A stretch of DNA of 64,000 nucleotides, taken from assembly GCA_958450365.1 (NCBI GenBank), contig CAUEEP010000741.1, positions 1 to 64,000 of the forward strand, in the 5' to 3' direction. The translations under genes and the position numbers were made by a program. The stretch comes from Mesorhabditis belari (Eukaryota; Nematoda; Chromadorea; Rhabditida; Rhabditidae). The notes under the pieces were generated by a model that saw nothing but the letters and a program-made list of their open reading frames with translations, searched no databases and was not told the DNA's origin. Positions 63,264 through 64,000 of the stretch are shown piece after piece; the stretch's first letter is position 1; each line of letters starts with the position of its first letter.

Positions 63264-64000
63264 GTTCGGCTTTGTCTTTCTTTAGATTTCGATCATTTCA
63301 GATAAACATGGTCTCTGGACTCTCAAGGCTTATCGAGTTCAGCGGAAGTTTAGTAGAATCTAAAGTAATAGAAAACAAGCCCTTTTAGTCATGTTTTGTA
63401 CCAATCTCGCCTAGAGTAAGAGGCTTACAAGTGAACTAGGTTTCATACTCGAAAGCTTTTTATAATGTGACAAATCGAAGGGGGCGGCAGGCTTGCCCCG
63501 CTCGTCTCGACTAATCTGCAGGGCGCTTGATGCTTGGCGGGATTGCTTGAACTCGGTACGCTTGATGTACAAAAGAAGGAAATATGTTGTCAATTTTTTT
63601 CCAGAAAACTATTTTCTACAGGCTTTGTGTTTTCTTAAGCCTATCCAAGGGAGTGGATCTTAGCGCCGTCCAACCTCTGTTCTCCAACTTCTGACTGTGG
63701 CCTAGTTGGGTTTGGGAATCTTCGTCCATTTTAGGGAATTCTTCTTTTAGAGACGATGCTTTTGTTTGGGATAGGGAGCTAGCGACCGCGGTTCTCCCGA
63801 TTTTCCCACCCCCGATTGCGGCATGTCTACCTCTTCTTTAAATCTCTTGACTACTTTATTGTCCAAAAAAGCTAAAACTACTGAGAAAATCTATGATTTT
63901 CCCTAGCATAAAACATCTTTGTAAGGTACGAAAAATGCTTTTCACCAGCACTTCTCACCCTTACTAAACTCTGAAAAAAATTTCTGTCTAATGGCTGTCC

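Overview
The window looks like a gene-sparse, repeat-rich stretch of a nematode nuclear genome. Genes are split by introns with GT...AG ends and the short nematode acceptor (tttcag or ttttag), several starts lie a few bases behind a bare acceptor as expected for spliced-leader trans-splicing, and conserved proteins have clear worm homologues. As I recall, pdi-2 and a TOM1-like VHS/GAT gene are close neighbours on the X chromosome of C. elegans. No species can be named from sequence alone. The genes were assembled by hand from splice sites and reading phase, and no single-frame ORF represents most of them.

Layout. 1-5.9 kb: low-complexity and tandem repeats with one tRNA-like element. 5.96-11.7 kb (+): a rab-37-like GTPase with a broken frame. 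12.1-16.6 kb (-): an unresolved multi-exon gene with a starch/glycogen-binding-like module; a decayed 1.25-kb mariner sits in one of its introns. 17.3-18.06 kb (+): an MMACHC (cblC) homologue with two frame breaks. 18.8-25.1 kb (+): a TOM1-like VHS-GAT trafficking adaptor, with a palindromic element in one intron and a long repeat-filled last intron. 25.2-31.3 kb: repeats and tRNA-like elements. 31.3-40.6 kb (+): a 13-exon type I membrane protein (482 residues) with a Q-rich N-terminus and a DSL/EGF-like cysteine module. 41.5-44.0 kb (-): pdi-2, intact, 494 residues, ending HTEL. 45.8-53.0 kb (-): exons for a second membrane-protein 3' half. 54.6-60.5 kb (-): an 11-exon, 358-residue DSL-like type I membrane protein. 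60.5-64 kb: repeats and one isolated candidate exon.

Two biological themes stand out. First, two divergent DSL-like membrane protein genes flank pdi-2. Downstream of the minus-strand copy lies a second set of membrane and tail exons whose reading phase fits the same ectodomain, so the locus may make ligands with alternative cytoplasmic ends. Second, the window is dense in fold-back DNA: a hAT-like palindromic family with 8-bp target duplications, several mariner-derived MITEs with TA duplications, a family ending in TACCGTA..., a 790-bp near-perfect palindrome, and about twelve degenerate tRNA-like (SINE-like) units.

Conserved genes in the first 22 kb carry single-base frame breaks, often in homopolymers, while genes from 31 to 60 kb are clean. 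This points to uneven consensus quality, or real decay in the case of rab-37.
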